Origin: Bryum argenteum
Taxonomy: Eukaryota > Streptophyta > Bryopsida > Bryales > Bryaceae
Assembly (NCBI GenBank): GCA_037043015.1
Contig: CM073322.1
Coordinates: 31,057,864-31,121,863, forward strand
DNA length: 64,000 nucleotides
Direction: 5' to 3'
Shown: positions 60,141-64,000 of the stretch, piece by piece
Layout: each line of letters opens with the position of its first letter
How positions within the stretch are numbered: position 1 is the stretch's first letter
Notes under the pieces: generated by a model
Database searches by the model: none
The model's input: the letters and a program-made list of their open reading frames with translations, nothing else
What the model was told of the DNA's origin: nothing
Position numbers and translations under genes: made by a program

Positions 60141-63100
60141 ATGCCTCGCCGACACAAAGTTGTTAGCGTTGCCCACTTTACTCCTAGCTCTTCAACGGCC
60201 ACAGAATATGTTCCGGACATATCCCTATCCCCACCGCCAACAATTACACCTTCTAGGAAAAGAAGAAAAGGGGAGGAAGTAGAGGCCACAGGGGAGGAAC
60301 GAGACATACCTGAGTTCAAGGTGTATTGCCCTTGTCGCAAATGTGCCGAGCTTGATAAGCCAAGTATGAGGTTTTTATCCATTGTTGATAATCATATTGA
60401 TCTCTATCAAGTTTCTGAGAAGTATCAGGTAATTCTTGTTAAACTTTTTATTCTTTTTCTAGTGTAGCGATCCTCTTGGAATTATCATATATACCTCACA
60501 TAATACCTACTATTTACTTTTTACTTTTCAGAGTATACTGTACAACGGTATGTCAGCAATTCTGAATTGTATATTGATAATAAACACCTGCTTTTCAGAT
60601 AATCTTCATGTATGTGACATAAAAGATGATTATTTGGGTTATGATTTTTTTTTCTAGGGCCTTCTGAATCGTCTTTGGATCATGAATTTTAAGGAAGCTG
60701 ACTTCAGTACTATGAGTTACTAATGGAGTCAAGGTACGTCATTGTTTGTTTCTTTTTATAGGGACTGTATGAGGCACAAAGGCTGTCTGTGGACCCTACA
60801 GGATTGGAATCCAATTTTGAAGGCACACCAGTAGTTGAAGAATCATAAGGTGGATTGGAAGACCATAACATATATTGGGATGAAAAATTTGTACTAGATG
60901 AATACATGGAGCTACTTCGTGGGTATGATGGAGATGGTTTTGAAGGGACTACGAATTTACCGGAGAAATTGGGTGCTAAACTATCCATTCTTGAAGAAGA
61001 AGCCTCTACCATGATTTTTGAAGGTGCAACATCGAGCCGTTTATCGATAATTTTTTTGTTCCTAAGTATTCAGGCTGATAAGCAGATTTCAAATGTAGCA
61101 ATGGACGCCATTTTCGAAGCTATATCTGAGAAAGTTATTCCTGCAAATCTAAACTCAAAAATGCCAAGAACAAGAGCAGAAGCACGGAAGATAGTGAGTG
61201 ATGTGGGATTTGATTATAACGTCTATCATGCATGTCCTTGTGACTTAACCCTTTACTACGGGCCTATTAAGAAGGATTGGAATTTTTGCCCAAAATGTAA
61301 ACTTTCGCGGTATAGCGAAACAACACAAAGCAAAACGGTTCCTCGGAAGGTATGTGACACTCATCATTTCTCGTGTCTTTTTTTACCACATACAAATGAA
61401 GTTGTCAAATCACAACTATGGATATGAAATTTAAAAATCTGGTCAGTTTCGCGAATAATATGAAAGTTTTCAAAAAAAAATGAAAAAAGTTTAGTCTAAG
61501 ATTATATTTCCCTTATAGCTTTTATTATCCACCCCCAGAGCTACAATATTCATAATTCAGATTTTCCCTTTTAGTATGATTGATAAAATTTATATTTTAT
61601 GGTCACCACTTGATACCCATATACAGATTAGTGAAATGAAATTACTGTGTTGATTTTTTTGCTCCCTCTACAACCAAAGGCTACTTCTGGAATTTTGCAG
61701 TGCTACGTAGGGGTACTGTACTGGGATCAAATTATGTGCAATAAAACATACCAACTAATGTATTTTCTATAATGAGGTTATTGCTGGGTTGGTAATTCCT
61801 GTTGGTGTTCAATTACAGAGAATGTGGTACTTCCCGATAATTCCACGCCTACTAGCATATTACCGGAGCCCAAGTTTGTCTCCACGCATGATTTGGCATC
61901 GTGATAATCGAAGTGAAGATCATATTATGCGAATACCAGCCGATAGTCCTGCTTGGAAGGCTATGGAGTATAAATATGACAAAATGAAGGATGCTCGAAG
62001 TGTCATGTTTCAAATTAGTACAGATGGTATAAATCCTGCGGGGTTGAATTCAGCAAGCCATTCGCTCTGGCCAATAACATGTACTCTGCTGAATCTGAAT
62101 CCGAAGCTTGGAATGCATAAAGGACACATTCTGCTCTCTACTATCGTACCAGGTAAAATTCCTAATTTTTTACCTTTCTACATTACAATTGATAGCATAT
62201 GCATAAATTTATTTTACATATACATGTTTTTTAAGTTCAAATGAAATGTATGTCATTCATTTTATTGATATTGTGAGGTCTGTTCAACTAAACCTCATTC
62301 ATATGCTTTGGTTGGTTGCTGTCAAACCGTTCTTAGGTTTTGAACTAACTTTGTCAATGTGATAAGCAGAAGCATCTAGAACTCTCTACATGTGTCACTG
62401 AGCTTTATACTTCTGCAGGCAAAAGAAAAGTGAAAAACTTCAACACGTACATGGAACCTTTGATAGACGAGCTTCTCAAGCTATGGGTGGATGGAGTCGA
62501 AGCCTACGATGCTAACACAAAACAAACTTTCAGACTATTTGCAATGATGTTGTGGTCATTGCATGACTTTCCAGGATATGGTGTATTTTCATCACTACAA
62601 ACTCAAGGATTGAAAGCTTGCCCCCCTTGTGGCCCGAATGAGCTAGAGGCAAAATATTGTACGCACCTGAAAAAGGTAGTCTATATCGGGCACAGAAAAT
62701 ACCTTCCAATGAAGCACAAGTACCGGGCAAGGAGAAACCAAAACAAGTTTGATGGTACATCATATACTAAAGTTCCTAAGCCACAGAGAACAACAGGTCC
62801 ATTCTCGGAAAAACAGTGGAGGAAGGTCCAAAAAAAGAGAGTTCTTCTTAAGGACTCAGGCATGAAGGAGAAATCAATCTTATTTCGTCTTCCATATTAT
62901 AAGGTATGTAATGTTCAGTCTAAACCCTACACTCAGATCTACAACTGTCATCCATCCAAAGAAAGCATGTACATGGGTAATGAGGATTAGTGAATATACG
63001 TCAGTACAAAGAGGATAGCTAAAACTTAATCACCTTTATATTCAGTGAAAGTTTTTTTCTTTTGTTTGTTTCGTTTTTTTTCTACCCGATTAGATCTGCA

Positions 63101-63990
63101 ATAACAGGAGAACATCAGTGTAGTTAGTTCTACGAAAGGAATAAGGCAATTCAATAAAAAACTCTTTAAAGACAAGATTTTGTAATCATGATTGAAAATT
63201 TTATTAAAATGGTAGCAATAGGCGTGTCAGGTGGTCTACATAATATGAAATCCAAGAAATTTTAACAAGGTAATGGGAAAATTGCATTCATTGTAAATGC
63301 AAGGGTACATCTTATAATGGTTTTCGACTTCGTCATCATCAATCGTGATCATATTATGGAAAATGTTTTGCCATTTTTAAGCATATAAACTTAGATTGAA
63401 ATTTAGTAACTTCATGATCCTTCCATTATTATAGTCAGTAATATTTAAGTTGCTTTTGCTAGGATTTTTAAAAATGTATTGAGTTACTAAACATTTGAAT
63501 TTCACAAGTACATTCAGAAACCTACAAGAATATAGTAATAACGGGTAATTGTTTATATCACACTAACTATTGTTTTTTGTTATGGTGGGTTTGTTTTTTT
63601 ACGTTTTTCTTTTGTCTCCCTTCCAGCACCTCCTACTCCCACATCTCCTAGATGTTATGCATACGGAGAAGAACGTATCAGCATCATTATTAAAGACATT
63701 TTCGAATTGCAAGGGGACTAAGTCGGATTCTCTAGCATTACGAAGATCATTACAAGAATTTAATGTTTTGCGGCGATTTCACCCAATCAAAGATGGTGTG
63801 GATGATAGGGGTGTACAAAAATGGACATATGCACCCGCCGATTGGATTTGGAAAACACAAGAGTACGATAATATCATACAAATGATATCATCAACCCGTA
63901 CTCCTTTTGGCTATGGCTCAAGTTTCCGCCACAAGTTCAACAATCGTAAGCTAGTAGGATTCAAAACCCATGCACTACAAAAAATCATAG
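60141..63990 (+). CDS. tnp2: CACTA transposase tnp2 (partial, one stop)
   Basis: Catalytic transposase of CACTA elements. Exons 60141-60428, 60762-61349, 61819-62152, 62419-62903 and 63627-63990 join in frame; more exons follow beyond the window. Domains: an N-terminal transposase-associated segment (YCPCRKCAEL); HACPCDLTLYYGP with Cys pairs (NFCPKCKLSRY); then the tnp2 core WHRDNRSEDHIMRIPADSPAW, QISTDGINPAG, IVPGKRKVKNFNTYMEPLID, LWSLHDFPGYGVFSS, CPPC and HLLDVMHTEKNV. A TAA at 60846-60848 lies in frame of exon 2. An alternative route using a 16-nt exon (60531-60546, ending before GTATGT) and an acceptor at 60849 would bypass it in frame, but that acceptor is poor. Either the copy is freshly dead or its N-terminal splicing is unusual. 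Confidence 0.85.
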
Positions 63991-64000
63991 GTAAATGTGA

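Larger units (their letters stand above)
54482..64000 (+). mobile_element. CACTA (En/Spm) transposon, left part
   Basis: The left terminus is CACTACTAGGATTCAACACT at 54482, preceded by TAT (a possible 3-bp target duplication). Subterminal TCGTAGCTATTTA motifs occur at about 54519 and 54587, and GCGACGTTGGGGTGTAG at 54604. Inside are an accessory-type gene on the minus strand (55445-58987) and tnp2 on the plus strand (60141 to the window end). The right terminus lies beyond the window, so the element exceeds 9.5 kb. The inverse terminus at 39192 shows another family member nearby. Confidence 0.75.

Overview
The window is nuclear DNA of a land plant, most likely a bryophyte or other seedless plant; the species cannot be named. 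The reasons are spliced genes with GT-AG introns of roughly 100-600 bp, plant-type proteins (cytosolic HSP101, a plastid-targeted CYP74, GDSL esterases, plant ENY2 and DIM1), and long AT-rich intergenic DNA full of small transposons. No bacterial, organellar or viral genes are seen.

Positions 1-28.9 kb are gene-rich. In order: HSP101/ClpB (+) with a heat-shock promoter; a CYP74 allene-oxide-synthase-like P450 (-); ENY2/SUS1 (-), whose start codon is split by an intron; protein phosphatase 1 inhibitor-3 (+); an unrecognised single-pass membrane coiled-coil protein (+); the 18S rRNA dimethylase DIM1 (-); the V-ATPase assembly factor VMA21 (+); and a SOSS-B/hSSB-like single-strand DNA-binding protein (+). 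These are unrelated housekeeping and stress genes, not an operon. Exon boundaries were set by hand, and reading frames close across every splice of the genes called intact.

Positions 29-42 kb hold a local GDSL esterase family: one pseudogene (+) and two intact five-exon genes arranged tail to tail. They are separated by tandem repeats, a large foldback element and miniature transposons.

Positions 42-54 kb are mostly repeats: four miniature elements packed end to end sharing TTAA junctions, larger relatives, A-tailed SINE-like insertions, and one intact five-exon gene (-) of unknown function with a 51-bp coding tandem repeat. A partial duplicate of that gene lies downstream of it.

From 54,482 to the end of the window lies the left part of a large CACTA (En/Spm) transposon. 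An accessory-type gene on the minus strand is divergent from a tnp2 transposase on the plus strand, and the tnp2 gene runs off the window.

The most notable pattern is a family of non-autonomous elements bounded by TTAA and starting CCCTTAAA or CCCCTAAA. It is present in many copies and size classes, and one nested insertion shows TTAA-type target use directly. These are the hallmarks of piggyBac-type transposition, which I would not expect in a land plant.
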